Shown: positions 25,575-36,417 of the stretch, one piece after another | Numbering within the stretch: position 1 is the first letter of the stretch | Layout: every line of letters starts with the position of its first letter | Assembly: GCF_005771495.1 (NCBI RefSeq) | Contig: NZ_VAUW01000004.1 | Span: forward strand, 1 to 64,000 | Reading direction: 5' to 3' | Source of the DNA: Maribacter sp. ACAM166 | GTDB lineage: Bacteria > Bacteroidota > Bacteroidia > Flavobacteriales > Flavobacteriaceae | DNA length: 64,000 nucleotides | Made by a program: the position numbers and the translations under genes | The notes under the pieces: generated by a model | What the model was told of the DNA's origin: nothing | Databases searched by the model: none | What the model saw: only the letters and a program-made list of their open reading frames with translations

Positions 25575-25608
25575 ACAAAAAAAAATCCCTCCAAAAAAAG
25601 GAGGGATT
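25575..25608 (-). terminator. Terminator of the M42 peptidase gene
   Basis: AATCCCTCC / GGAGGGATT around seven A, with a U-run on the minus strand, eight bases after the peptidase stop. The following Nudix gene must use its own promoter or read-through. Confidence 0.85.
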
Positions 25609-25615
25609 CAATAAT

Positions 25616-26713
25616 TTAATCGAAATAACTAAAGGTTTCGCCTTCTTTAATATTTAAAAGCGTTTCATAAATTAATCGAATAACATTTTCAACATCATCT
25701 CTATGAACCATTTCTACTGTGGTGTGCATATAGCGCAAAGGCAACGAAATCAATGCAGACGCTACACCACCATTACTATAGGCGAAAGCATCTGTATCTG
25801 TCCCGGTTGCTCTTGAAGCTGCCATACGTTGAAACGGAATCTTATTGCCTTCTGCAGTTTCAATAATACGTTCCCGTAGTTTATTTTGTACTGCAGGAGC
25901 ATAAGAAATTACTGGTCCTGCCCCAATCTCCGTATGTCCTTGAATTTTCTTCTCAATCATTGGCGTAGTGGTATCATGACAAACATCTGTAATAATAGCT
26001 ACATCAGGCTTAATGGTTTGGGTAATCATTTCTGCACCACGAAGTCCTATTTCCTCTTGCACCGAATTGGTGATATAAAGACCAAAAGGTAATTTCACCT
26101 TATTCTCATGCAGTAATCGTGCTACTTCTGCAATCATAAACCCTCCTGCACGATTATCTATGGCCCTACAAACAAATTTGTCACCATTTAAAACTTGAAA
26201 CGTATCTGGGTAGGTGATAACACAGCCTACATGAACACCCATTTTTTCAACTTCAGCTTTGTCTTTTGCGCCTATGTCGATAGTAATATTATCTAATTTA
26301 GGGGCTAGTTCTTCTTTTTCTCCTTTACGAGTGTGAATTGCTGGCCAACCAAATACACCTTTAACAATACCCTTTTTCGTATGGATATTTACCCACTTGG
26401 AAGGAGCTATTTGATGGTCGCTACCACCATTACGAATTACGTAGATTAAACCATTGTCAGTAATATAATTGACATACCATGAAATTTCATCAGAATGCCC
26501 TTCAATGACCACTTTGTATTTTGCATCAGGATTTATTACACCTACCGCAGTGCCATAGGTATCAGTAATAAAAGTGTCCACATAAGGTTTTAGGTAGTCC
26601 ATCCATAATTTTTGCCCTTCCAATTCATAACCGGTAGGAGCAGCATTATTTAAGTATTTTTCAAAAAAGTCTAGTGACTTTTTGGTAATTATTTTTTTAT
26701 CAGCCATCAACAT
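25616..26713 (-). CDS. M42-family (PepA/TET-like) metallo-aminopeptidase
   Basis: 365 residues, cytosolic dinuclear zinc aminopeptidase that normally forms a dodecameric shell. Metal-site motifs are VIEGHSDEISW (the first ligand H-x-D), CRAIDNRAGG (bridging D), SVQEEIGLRGA (catalytic E-E), DVCHDT, and the terminal RYMHTTVEMVH. All expected ligands are present. It is divergent from the DUF4294 gene, a common flavobacterial arrangement. A minus-strand TAAGTTTG at 26726-26733 lies 13 bases from the start. Confidence 0.93.
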   Translation of the reverse strand: MLMADKKIITKKSLDFFEKYLNNAAPTGYELEGQKLWMDYLKPYVDTFITDTYGTAVGVINPDAKYKVVIEGHSDEISWYVNYITDNGLIYVIRNGGSDHQIAPSKWVNIHTKKGIVKGVFGWPAIHTRKGEKEELAPKLDNITIDIGAKDKAEVEKMGVHVGCVITYPDTFQVLNGDKFVCRAIDNRAGGFMIAEVARLLHENKVKLPFGLYITNSVQEEIGLRGAEMITQTIKPDVAIITDVCHDTTTPMIEKKIQGHTEIGAGPVISYAPAVQNKLRERIIETAEGNKIPFQRMAASRATGTDTDAFAYSNGGVASALISLPLRYMHTTVEMVHRDDVENVIRLIYETLLNIKEGETFSYFD

Positions 26714-26725
26714 AAATTTAAGCTA

Positions 26726-26733
26726 CAAACTTA
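26726..26733 (-). promoter_or_regulatory. Putative -7 element for the M42 peptidase gene
   Basis: It reads TAAGTTTG on the minus strand, matching TAnnTTTG, immediately upstream of the ATG at 26713. Confidence 0.4.
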
Positions 26734-26777
26734 ACAATATTAGCGTTGTATTAATAATAACCTTCTGTTATTATCGT

Positions 26778-26785
26778 TAATTTTG
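26778..26785 (+). promoter_or_regulatory. Putative -7 element for the DUF4294 gene
   Basis: TAATTTTG (TAnnTTTG) lies 21 bases before the ATG at 26806. Confidence 0.4.
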
Positions 26786-26805
26786 GCAAGACTTTTGCTT
26801 AAGCT

Positions 26806-27504
26806 ATGTTAATGAAATACAACTATTTGCTCTTTTTTTTATCCTTGGTTACCATTTCTATTTGTTCTGCACAGGTAGAAGAACAGGAGTTAGATTCCGT
26901 AACTGAAAAAATGATCATAATAGCGGGTGATTCTCTAGTACAAAGTTCTATAGCTTTAGAAGAAACCTATGTTTTTGGTAAACTGAAATTTTCATCTTAT
27001 GATGACAAATTGAGGTATTATATTTTGCGTAGAAAAACAGAGAAAGTATACCCATATGCAAAATTGGCTGCAGAACGATTAGTGGAGCTTAATGATAGCC
27101 TTTCGGGCATAAAAAACAAAAGGAAGAAAAGGAAGTATACAAGAAAGATTCATAAATACATTGAGGAAGAATTTTCTGAAGAACTTAAAAAATTGACACG
27201 TACCGAAGGTCAGATTTTAGTTAAACTGATTTATAGGCAAACAGGAACTACAGCATTTGATTTGGTTAAAGATTTAAGAAACGGTTGGCGTGCATTTTGG
27301 TATAATACCACTGCAAAGTTTTTTAAAATTAGTATAAAGGAGGAGTTTCATCCTGATCAAATTGAAGAGGACTATTTGATTGAAGACATTTTGCAACGTG
27401 CATTTTCAAAAGGTAAATTAAAACGGCAGGCTACCGTTTTAGATTATAACTATGATAAGTTGTACAATAAGTGGAAGAAGACCACTAGGGTACCCAAAAA
27501 TTAA
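26806..27504 (+). CDS. DUF4294 secreted protein
   Basis: 232 residues: signal peptide (YNYLLFFLSLVTISICSAQ), then a strongly charged helical protein with the family hallmark YILRRKTEKVYPYAKLAAERL, the basic stretch NKRKKRKYTRK, and the block GQILVKLIYRQTGTTAFDLVKDLRNGWRAFWYNTTA. The family is restricted to Bacteroidota and uncharacterised. ATG 26812 (third codon) is an equally good start. It overlaps the convergent small gene downstream by four bases. Confidence 0.85.
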   Translation: MLMKYNYLLFFLSLVTISICSAQVEEQELDSVTEKMIIIAGDSLVQSSIALEETYVFGKLKFSSYDDKLRYYILRRKTEKVYPYAKLAAERLVELNDSLSGIKNKRKKRKYTRKIHKYIEEEFSEELKKLTRTEGQILVKLIYRQTGTTAFDLVKDLRNGWRAFWYNTTAKFFKISIKEEFHPDQIEEDYLIEDILQRAFSKGKLKRQATVLDYNYDKLYNKWKKTTRVPKN

Positions 27505-27740
27505 GAGGATTTAGTTTTTTTTCCGAAAACGGAATCAACTATAGTTGTGATTCCTTTAAACCCCATAAAAACGGCCCAGCCAGCCAATATAACCCCTAAA
27601 ATACAAATGGGCCAAAATAAAGGATGTTCTTCATTTTTAAAAGCTTGCCAAAGTACAAATGGAGCCGTGAACATTAGTACTACGGTAGTTCCTAATCTTT
27701 TTAGCCCCTTTACAAGTAAATCTTTATCAGTTCTCCTCAT
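27501..27740 (-). CDS. Small two-helix membrane protein (DUF6095-like)
   Basis: 79 residues with two transmembrane segments (~17-32 and ~42-66), flanked by basic ends. The pattern LVKGLKRLGTTVVLMFTAPFVLW...LGVILAGWAVFMGFKGI resembles the small Bacteroidota family DUF6095, an assignment made from memory. The start overlaps the DUF4249 3' end by 14 bases, so it is third in the operon TonB receptor - DUF4249 - this gene. Confidence 0.65.
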   Translation of the reverse strand: MRRTDKDLLVKGLKRLGTTVVLMFTAPFVLWQAFKNEEHPLFWPICILGVILAGWAVFMGFKGITTIVDSVFGKKTKSS

Positions 27741-28602
27741 TTTCTAATACGATACTTTTTTTATACTCCTGCACAACGGCGAAATAGCCTAATGCAAAAT
27801 TATCTGAGCTTTCAACATTGTCAAGCACTTCTATATTCTCTATTCCTGTTACATTAAAAACATTTCCCCTCACAGTGGCGGCAGGGGTTTGAAAAGGACC
27901 TTGGTCACCACCAGACTGCACAATAATTTGGTTCATATAATTATAGAAAGATTCATCTGCACCTAAAAGACTAATGTTGATTGTTGAATCGGCATCCAAT
28001 TGCAAATCTATATCATAAAAATAGGAAAATACAAAAGCTTGACCTTGATAAAATTCATCTTCAGTTACTAGGTATTGATTAAAATCAAAATCCAAAATAT
28101 AAAAATCGTCTCGATTTTCTTTGTCCGTGAAAGTAACGATAACTTCTTTTTCATCCCCTGAAAATAAAGTTTCATTTCCTTGTTCCAGAGAATCGATTGG
28201 AACGCTAGATACATACCTTGTATTGGCATAATAGACTTCTTCATCGACTTCAATGTATAACTGAAGTTCGCCTGACGTAAAAAAGCCAGTATTTTTTGTT
28301 CCCTCGTAAATACCAGGATCTGTTTCTGAAAATAGAATGAAATTAGCATCAAGAGGACCCAATGGTACATAGTCTGGATTTAGTATCATGACCTGCTCTA
28401 TTTCTGTAGTTTGGTTTTCATCAAAAAAGGAACTGCTTAAGCCGATTCTTATGCTAGCTGTAGTAAAATTTTGTGTTGTGTCGATTCGAATTATAGCGTC
28501 AACTGTTAATCGAGGTGTTTCTGTTGGTAGTTCAATCTCGATAACATCTTCACAAGAAACAAAAAACGCCAGTGTCAATAATAGTAGTAGTATACGTTTC
28601 AT
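27727..28602 (-). CDS. DUF4249 lipoprotein
   Basis: 291 residues with a lipoprotein signal peptide (FFVSC) and the DUF4249 opening DVIEIELPTETPRLTVDAIIRID. Family members are surface or periplasmic lipoproteins encoded directly after TonB-dependent receptors of the CarboxypepD_reg type, and are thought to be accessory binding proteins; the ligand is unknown. The gene follows the receptor stop by three bases, so they are translated as a pair. Confidence 0.9.
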   Translation of the reverse strand: MKRILLLLLTLAFFVSCEDVIEIELPTETPRLTVDAIIRIDTTQNFTTASIRIGLSSSFFDENQTTEIEQVMILNPDYVPLGPLDANFILFSETDPGIYEGTKNTGFFTSGELQLYIEVDEEVYYANTRYVSSVPIDSLEQGNETLFSGDEKEVIVTFTDKENRDDFYILDFDFNQYLVTEDEFYQGQAFVFSYFYDIDLQLDADSTINISLLGADESFYNYMNQIIVQSGGDQGPFQTPAATVRGNVFNVTGIENIEVLDNVESSDNFALGYFAVVQEYKKSIVLENEEN

Positions 28603-28605
28603 GAG

Positions 28606-31008
28606 TTAAAGTGTAAAATTATAGGTTACTGCAGGAATAATTCCAAAAATTGAAGTTCGAATTGCTTCATTGGCGCCGGTATCATCATTTCGTCTAAAGT
28701 TTATGGATGCAGCGTTTCGCCTATTGTAAACATTGTATAGGCTAAACACCCATTCGCCTTTAATTTTTTTATACTTATTTTTTTTAGGGGTTAGAGTGGC
28801 TGCGATGTCAAGCCTATTGTAAGCTGGTAAACGCTGCTTATTTCGAAGTCCGTAATAGGGAACAACCAATTCTTGAAATTCAAATTGCCCTATGGGATAA
28901 TTTGTAGGCTGACCTGTCTGATACACAAAATTACTACTGAAACTCCATTTTTTATTTAAGTCATAACTCAAAAATAAAGATATATCGTGTGTTTTATCAT
29001 AAGGGGTGTTATACCAATTACTATAATTGATTCCTGTCTCCATATTACTTTGGCCATTATCTATATCTAGAGTTCTTCCAGGTGTACGTTGTTCAGATTT
29101 AGAAAGTGTATACGCTAACCAGCCTTGTAGTCTACCTTCATTTTTACGCAGCAATAATTCTAAGCCATAAGACCGTGCCTCACCGTTTAAAATCACTTGT
29201 TCAATGGCATCATTCGCAATGAGGTTGGCGCCATCTATATAGTCTATTCTATTTTGAATTTCTTTAAAAAACACCTCACTTTCTATAGTGTAATCTCCAC
29301 CTTTAATATTCTTGAAGTAGCCAAAAGCATATTGATCTAATAACTGAGGCTTTATAAATGGTCCACTTGGTGTCCATACATCTAAAGGAGTAGGAGAGCT
29401 GGTATTTGATAATAAATGAAGGTACTGAGCCAACCGGGTATAACTGGCTTTAATAGAACTGCTTTCATTTAAGGTATACGATAGGGAGGCACGTGGTTCA
29501 AAATTATTGAATGTGGCCAAATTTACACCTCGCCCAGAATTCACAACGTCAATAGGTTCGGCTTCTTGGTAAACCAATAATAAAGGATCAAAAGCAACCG
29601 GATTATTGTTTGTGTATACATTAAGTTCATCTTGCCCTAATCGCGTAAATTGACTAAAGCGAAGCCCGTACCCTAGACTTAGATTAGGGGTAACCTGATG
29701 TTCTATATCAACGTATACAGCAAATTCATTGGCATATTTCTGAATAAGTTGTTTTTCAATAATACCAGACTGATCGTTGCTGGGTTCTATTTTTCCAGGG
29801 TTGAATTGATAGTAGACATTATTAATACCATAATTCACTTGAAGCTTATCACTTACATAATGTTTTAAATCATATTTAAGGTTGAAGTTACGGATACCCG
29901 AATTCCAATTAAAACCTACAAAATCAAGTTTTAGACCGTAGTAGTAATCGGAATAGATGAGGGATAAATTGGAGAATAATTTATCAGAAAACAAATGGTT
30001 CCATCTAAAATTACCTACAGCATTGCCATAGGTGTTTACGAAACTATCATTAATTCCAAAAACATCCCTTCCAAAATATCCGGAGAGAAATATGTTATTG
30101 TTGTCGTTTAATCTGTAATTGAGTTTTGTGTTTAGGTCGTAGAAATAGGCCTTATTGTCCACATCGAATAAGGGTAGAAACAAATGGGCATATGAAGCTC
30201 TTCCGCCTATCAAGAAAGCAGCCTTATCCTTTTTTATAGGTCCTTCTACTAACAACCTACTTGCTACGGCGCCTATACCACCGTTCATTTTAAACTCTTT
30301 ACTATTTCCTTCTTTTTGAAAAATATCAAGAACAGAGGATACCCTACCACCATACCGCGCAGGAATTCCACCTTTATATAATTTAATGTTTTTTATGGCA
30401 TCTGGATTGAAAACCGAAAAGAAACCAAATAGGTGAGAGGAGTTAAAAATTATAGCCTCGTCTAAAAGGATTAAATTTTGATCTGCTCCACCACCACGTA
30501 CATTAAACCCTGAAGCCCCCTCACCAGCATTTGTAACTCCCGGAAGTAATAAAATAGATTTGATAATATCGGCTTCGCCAAGAATTACCGGAATTTTCTT
30601 TATCGTTCCAATAGAAAGTGAATTTACGCTCATTTGTGGTTTGCGTATATCCATCTTCTCCACATTTTCAGTAACAACTACCTCCTCTAATTGTTCTGCT
30701 TCTTCTTCTAATTGAAAGTCTATTTTTTGATTTTCGGATAACGATATCTCTTGAATAATGTCTTTAAAGCCTAAATAGCTAATTAAAACCTTGTACGTGC
30801 CTTCTGGAAGTGTGATGGAATAAAAACCATATTCATTCGTAGTAATACCCGTTTGAAGCTCAGGAAATGCTACGGTAACCCCTATTAAGGTTTCATTACT
30901 GCTACTTTCTAATATAGAACCGCTTAAGGTGAATTTTTGTTGACCCCAAGCAAAGGAAGAAAAGAAGAGTAAGTTGATAAGAATAAGGTGATAATATCCT
31001 TTCATCAA
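28606..31008 (-). CDS. TonB-dependent receptor with N-terminal carboxypeptidase-like domain
   Basis: 800 residues. Signal peptide (LILINLLFFSSFAWGQ), a CarboxypepD_reg beta-sandwich (~22-110: FTLSGSILESSSNETLIGVTV through VLISYLGFKD), a plug domain (EEVVVTENVE, LLPGVTNAGEGASGFNVRGGGADQNLILLDEA) and a 22-strand barrel ending with the aromatic-rich YNRRN...PAVTYNFTL. It imports an unknown ligand across the outer membrane with TonB energy. SusD is absent; instead it is paired with DUF4249, so a small molecule, peptide or metal complex is more likely than a polysaccharide. First gene of its operon. Confidence 0.95.
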   Translation of the reverse strand: MMKGYYHLILINLLFFSSFAWGQQKFTLSGSILESSSNETLIGVTVAFPELQTGITTNEYGFYSITLPEGTYKVLISYLGFKDIIQEISLSENQKIDFQLEEEAEQLEEVVVTENVEKMDIRKPQMSVNSLSIGTIKKIPVILGEADIIKSILLLPGVTNAGEGASGFNVRGGGADQNLILLDEAIIFNSSHLFGFFSVFNPDAIKNIKLYKGGIPARYGGRVSSVLDIFQKEGNSKEFKMNGGIGAVASRLLVEGPIKKDKAAFLIGGRASYAHLFLPLFDVDNKAYFYDLNTKLNYRLNDNNNIFLSGYFGRDVFGINDSFVNTYGNAVGNFRWNHLFSDKLFSNLSLIYSDYYYGLKLDFVGFNWNSGIRNFNLKYDLKHYVSDKLQVNYGINNVYYQFNPGKIEPSNDQSGIIEKQLIQKYANEFAVYVDIEHQVTPNLSLGYGLRFSQFTRLGQDELNVYTNNNPVAFDPLLLVYQEAEPIDVVNSGRGVNLATFNNFEPRASLSYTLNESSSIKASYTRLAQYLHLLSNTSSPTPLDVWTPSGPFIKPQLLDQYAFGYFKNIKGGDYTIESEVFFKEIQNRIDYIDGANLIANDAIEQVILNGEARSYGLELLLRKNEGRLQGWLAYTLSKSEQRTPGRTLDIDNGQSNMETGINYSNWYNTPYDKTHDISLFLSYDLNKKWSFSSNFVYQTGQPTNYPIGQFEFQELVVPYYGLRNKQRLPAYNRLDIAATLTPKKNKYKKIKGEWVFSLYNVYNRRNAASINFRRNDDTGANEAIRTSIFGIIPAVTYNFTL

Positions 31009-31066
31009 TTTTTATTGTAAAAATAGTTAGAATTGTGAGACACTCCTAAAACTTAATTCTCTTGTA

Positions 31067-31101
31067 AAAAAAATACCCTCAATGTGAATTGAGGGTATTT
31101 T
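31067..31101 (-). terminator. Terminator of the isocitrate dehydrogenase gene
   Basis: AAAATACCCTCAA / TTGAGGGTATTTT around TGTGA, with A and U runs on both sides, 19 bases after the IDH stop and before the receptor gene. Confidence 0.85.
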
Positions 31102-31119
31102 ATCCTTATGTGTTTAAAG

Positions 31120-33354
<2,235 letters not shown>

Positions 33355-33445
33355 TTAAAGCGGAACAAATATACGATTTTATATACCCTAAAATGACAGG
33401 AATTGTCCGAATATTTCAGGCTCAGGCGAAGAATTGTAAAATAAC

Positions 33446-33485
33446 AAAAGCCATATCATTGTACACGTACAGTGATATGGCTTTT
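33446..33485. terminator. Strong hairpin, probable terminator
   Basis: A 19-bp stem AAAAGCCATATCATTGTAC / GTACAGTGATATGGCTTTT with one mismatch or wobble and U-runs available on both strands. No gene clearly ends into it, which implies an unannotated transcript in the spacer or a relic. Confidence 0.65.
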
Positions 33486-33898
33486 TAGAAAAAGTTTACG
33501 GACAGTTTGTTTTAATTTTTCATTAAAACGGCAACCCTTGATTGCACCCGCTTCACTAACTCAACGTTTGAAATAGTATTGAATTTTTGACGAAGTGTCT
33601 AAAATCTAGTACAGATTTCTTTCTGTTGTCTTCATCAAAACCTTAAAATTCCCTTGATGTTTGGAATATTAAGTATTTAATTCATTTTAACTATTTAAAG
33701 CGAAAGCCTTTAGTAATTAAAAATCACCCGATTAAAAAATGTTCCATAAAATTGAAACAAATGGGTTAAACAACAGTACAAATAACGTAATATTTGTAAT
33801 GTCTTTAAAAATGAACTTCTTAGCTCATTCAATTTAAAGTCATACCTAAAGATATGAAAAATATTGATTCTACAAGTTTTTGTATGTATTTATTAATC

Positions 33899-33933
33899 AA
33901 CATGTTGTGAACTAGTGTTGTTCACAACATGTT
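33899..33933. repeat. Perfect 14-bp inverted repeat
   Basis: AACATGTTGTGAAC / GTTCACAACATGTT separated by TAGTGTT. No U-run follows on either strand, so it is not a normal terminator. It could be an operator or a structural element beside the rplS terminator. Confidence 0.6.
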
Positions 33934-33940
33934 CATAAAA

Positions 33941-33971
33941 AAACCACCGGTTCAAATGAGAAACGGTGGTT
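33941..33971 (-). terminator. Terminator of rplS
   Basis: AACCACCG / CGGTGGTT stem with a 14-base loop, followed on the minus strand by a U-run (plus-strand A-run 33937-33943), 22 bases after the rplS stop. Confidence 0.8.
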
Positions 33972-33993
33972 AAATATATTTGTTGAGGAAAAA

Positions 33994-34344
33994 TTACCCT
34001 CTAATCTCCTTGATTCTAGCTTTTTTGCCAGTTAATTCACGGAAATAGTAAATTCTTGATCTACGAACTTTACCACGTTTGTTAACTTCAATTTTTTGAA
34101 GTGCTGGCAAGTTAATTGGGAAAATACGTTCTACACCAATTGTTCCTGACATTTTACGAATGGTAAAAGTTTCTGTTGAACCAGTTCCTCTGCGTTGTAT
34201 AACAACACCCTTAAAAAACTGAGTTCTTGTTTTTTCACCTTCCCTTATTTCATAGTACACTGTAATAGTGTCACCAGCTGAAAATTTTGGAAATTCTTTC
34301 TTAGTTACGAATTCGTCTTGTACAAATTTTATTAATGATTCCAT
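33994..34344 (-). CDS. rplS: Ribosomal protein L19
   Basis: 116 residues from ATG 34344 (MESLIKFVQDEFVTK); the frame is open for 24 more codons upstream, but those residues have no counterpart in L19. L19 sits at the 30S-50S interface. Core motifs are FSAGDTITVYYEIREGEKTRTQFFKGVVIQRRGTGSTETFTIRKMSGTIGVERIFPIN and the C-terminal RGKVRRSRIYYFRELTGKKARIKEI. It follows trmD on the same strand, the classical order, with a 139-base gap that may hold its own promoter. Confidence 0.97.
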   Translation of the reverse strand: MESLIKFVQDEFVTKKEFPKFSAGDTITVYYEIREGEKTRTQFFKGVVIQRRGTGSTETFTIRKMSGTIGVERIFPINLPALQKIEVNKRGKVRRSRIYYFRELTGKKARIKEIRG

Positions 34345-34483
34345 TGAATAGTTAATTGGAATTAAATTAGAGCAACGTTCACGATTATCGTCAGAGGTTA
34401 TTCTAACAGAGTGCAAAACTAATCCTTAAATTATAACCTACAAGTATTTTTGACGTTTTTTAAGCTAAAAAACGATATAATCC

Positions 34484-35158
34484 CTATTCTAACAAATCTG
34501 GACGTAGACTTTCTGTGCGTTCAAAGGCCTTATTTTCACGCCACTCTTCAATTTTACCGAAATTACCACTCAATAATACATCTGGAACTTTCATTCCTTT
34601 ATATTCTGCAGGTCTTGTATATATAGGTGGGGCTAAAAGACCGTCTTGGAACGTATCCGTTAGGGCAGAGGTTTCATCATTTAAAACCCCGGGCAAAAGA
34701 CGAATAATAGAATCACAAAGAACAGCTGCTCCAAGCTCACCACCAGAAAGCACATAATCACCTATAGATATCTCTTTCGTTATAAATGCATCTCTAACCC
34801 GTTGGTCAACACCTTTATAGTGACCACAAAGAATAATTATATTTTCAACCATAGAAAGTTGGTTGGCCATTTTTTGATTAAGGGTATTCCCATCAGGAGT
34901 CATATAAATGACTTCATCATAGTTACGTTGCAATTTTAGATCCGAAATACATTTATCAATTGGTTCTATCATCAAAACCATGCCAGCTCCACCACCAAAT
35001 TGGTAGTCGTCAACATTGCGGTATTTGGTCTCGGTATAATCTCTAATATTATGAAAATGTACTTCAACCAATCCTTTCTCTATTGCCCTTTTTAAAATAG
35101 AGGCTTCAAACGGGCTAGTAAGTAGTTCAGGTAATACGGTAATAATATCTATTCGCAT
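34484..35158 (-). CDS. trmD: TrmD, tRNA (guanine37-N1)-methyltransferase
   Basis: 224 residues from ATG 35158 ([17 protein letters not shown]); the longer frame to 35179 overlaps the GNAT gene and is unlikely. It makes m1G37 in tRNAs with G36, preventing +1 frameshifts. SPOUT knot motifs are [38 protein letters not shown] and [30 protein letters not shown]. It lies between a GNAT gene and rplS; rimM and rpsP, its usual partners, are absent here. Confidence 0.97.
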   Translation of the reverse strand: MRIDIITVLPELLTSPFEASILKRAIEKGLVEVHFHNIRDYTETKYRNVDDYQFGGGAGMVLMIEPIDKCISDLKLQRNYDEVIYMTPDGNTLNQKMANQLSMVENIIILCGHYKGVDQRVRDAFITKEISIGDYVLSGGELGAAVLCDSIIRLLPGVLNDETSALTDTFQDGLLAPPIYTRPAEYKGMKVPDVLLSGNFGKIEEWRENKAFERTESLRPDLLE

Positions 35159-35175
35159 CTTTAGATTTTGCATAA

Positions 35176-35619
35176 TCAATTAACCACCCAAAAGTAATGA
35201 AAACAGTCTGAATCTTTACTCCAGCCTAATTTTTCATACAATTTTTGTGCAGGATTATCGGTAGCCGTTTCTAGTGCAAGACCTTTATAGTTATTCGTTT
35301 TACAAAATTCTTGTGCTTTTAGAAGTAAGTCTTGCCCAATGTTTTTATTCCGATATGAAGCGGCAACGAATAAATCGTTTAAAATAAGTGAGCGTTCTAA
35401 ACTTACAGATGAATAGGTATAATAAAGTTGTACAAAACCAACGGCATTTTCACCATCATAAGCAGCAAATACTAGAGATTCGTCATTGGAGATTCTTTCG
35501 TACAGAAATGATGAAGCAGCTTCGATATCCGATACCATTTTATAAAACACCCTATAACCGTCGAAAAGGGAAACGATATCAGGTATTTGGGATTGTGTAA
35601 CTCTTCGTATAGTATTCAT
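35176..35619 (-). CDS. GNAT family N-acetyltransferase
   Basis: 147 residues from ATG 35619 ([26 protein letters not shown]); the frame extends ten codons further upstream, into the hairpin before the start, and I reject that part. The acetyl-CoA fold shows as [26 protein letters not shown] (the R-x-x-x-x-G-x loop) and [22 protein letters not shown]. The substrate is unknown. It is 17 bases upstream of trmD, with which it is probably co-transcribed. Confidence 0.9.
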   Translation of the reverse strand: MNTIRRVTQSQIPDIVSLFDGYRVFYKMVSDIEAASSFLYERISNDESLVFAAYDGENAVGFVQLYYTYSSVSLERSLILNDLFVAASYRNKNIGQDLLLKAQEFCKTNNYKGLALETATDNPAQKLYEKLGWSKDSDCFHYFWVVN

Positions 35620-35621
35620 AT

Positions 35622-35646
35622 TAAAAAAGCTCCGAAAAGGAGCTTT
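35622..35646 (-). terminator. Terminator of the coiled-coil membrane protein gene
   Basis: AAAGCTCC / GGAGCTTT around GAAAA with a U-run on the minus strand, four bases after the stop at 35650. Confidence 0.8.
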
Positions 35647-35649
35647 CAA

Positions 35650-36273
35650 TTATTTAGTTTTTTTCTGCTTATTAATTTCATCTTGAAGGTGCCTACTGAT
35701 TTTTTGCTCACGTTCTAGTGCTCTTCTCCTATGATCTTCATATTCAATTTCAAGTTCAGAAAGATTCTGTTTTGCTTCTTGAGTTAAAATATTACTATTT
35801 CTAAACCTATAAATGAATAGCCCTAACATTAAAAATAAGCTACCAATTATAGTCCAAAGAATAAAATTATAAGTTCCTTTTGAAACAGGTATACCAATGA
35901 ACGACATGCTATCTTTTTCATCAGTTACCAAAGAAAGATTCGTAGTCGTCTCATCTAATTTCTTGTTTAACGAAGTTATGGTTGTCTCATGTTCTGAAAT
36001 GGTCGACTTAAGCTCGCTGGTTTTTTTATTCATAGCAGCAATAGAATCCAATACATTCTTACGAATTTTAAAAAGATTGGTTTCCTTTACAACTTCATAT
36101 CTAATGCCATCTGCTCTATAATTACCCGAACGTTTAGCCACATAATCAAATTGATTACTGATAGGTCCTTCGTCTAACGATAATTTATCTTCTTCTTCTT
36201 TAGCGTCTTGTGCAAATTGTAGGTTAGCCGCTAGAAGAAATGCTAGTAGTAATAGTATTCTATAGAATTTCAT
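35650..36273 (-). CDS. Secreted/anchored coiled-coil protein of unknown function
   Basis: 207 residues: signal peptide (ILLLLAFLLAANLQFAQ), an acidic linker, the block NQFDYVAKRSGNYRADGIRYEVVKETNLFKIRKNVLDSI, a coiled coil (~80-118), one transmembrane helix (~133-155: GTYNFILWTIIGSLFLMLGLFIYRF) and a second charged helix to the end. The topology suggests an inner-membrane protein with coiled coils on both sides. It has no SPOUT or Rossmann motif, so any methyltransferase label carried over from neighbouring trmD would be wrong. Conserved in Flavobacteriia as far as I recall. Confidence 0.7.
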   Translation of the reverse strand: MKFYRILLLLAFLLAANLQFAQDAKEEEDKLSLDEGPISNQFDYVAKRSGNYRADGIRYEVVKETNLFKIRKNVLDSIAAMNKKTSELKSTISEHETTITSLNKKLDETTTNLSLVTDEKDSMSFIGIPVSKGTYNFILWTIIGSLFLMLGLFIYRFRNSNILTQEAKQNLSELEIEYEDHRRRALEREQKISRHLQDEINKQKKTK

Positions 36274-36417
36274 GTAATAGGTTCTTGTGTTAAAATGACT
36301 GATTTAGAGATGACTAAAGTACTTTATTAAAGTTAAATTATAAAAAAAAAGGAACAAAGGTTATAAGCGTTTATTTATGTACGTACCCTGTTGTAAAATA
36401 GATGTTTTTATTACTTA

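Noticed and set aside
33739..33837. A 32-codon plus-strand ORF in the icd-rplS spacer
   Set aside because: No promoter at the right distance, no recognisable motif, and a length expected by chance in AT-rich DNA.
35650..36273. A second tRNA methyltransferase next to trmD
   Set aside because: The protein is a signal peptide plus coiled coil plus one transmembrane helix and has no SAM-binding or SPOUT motif.
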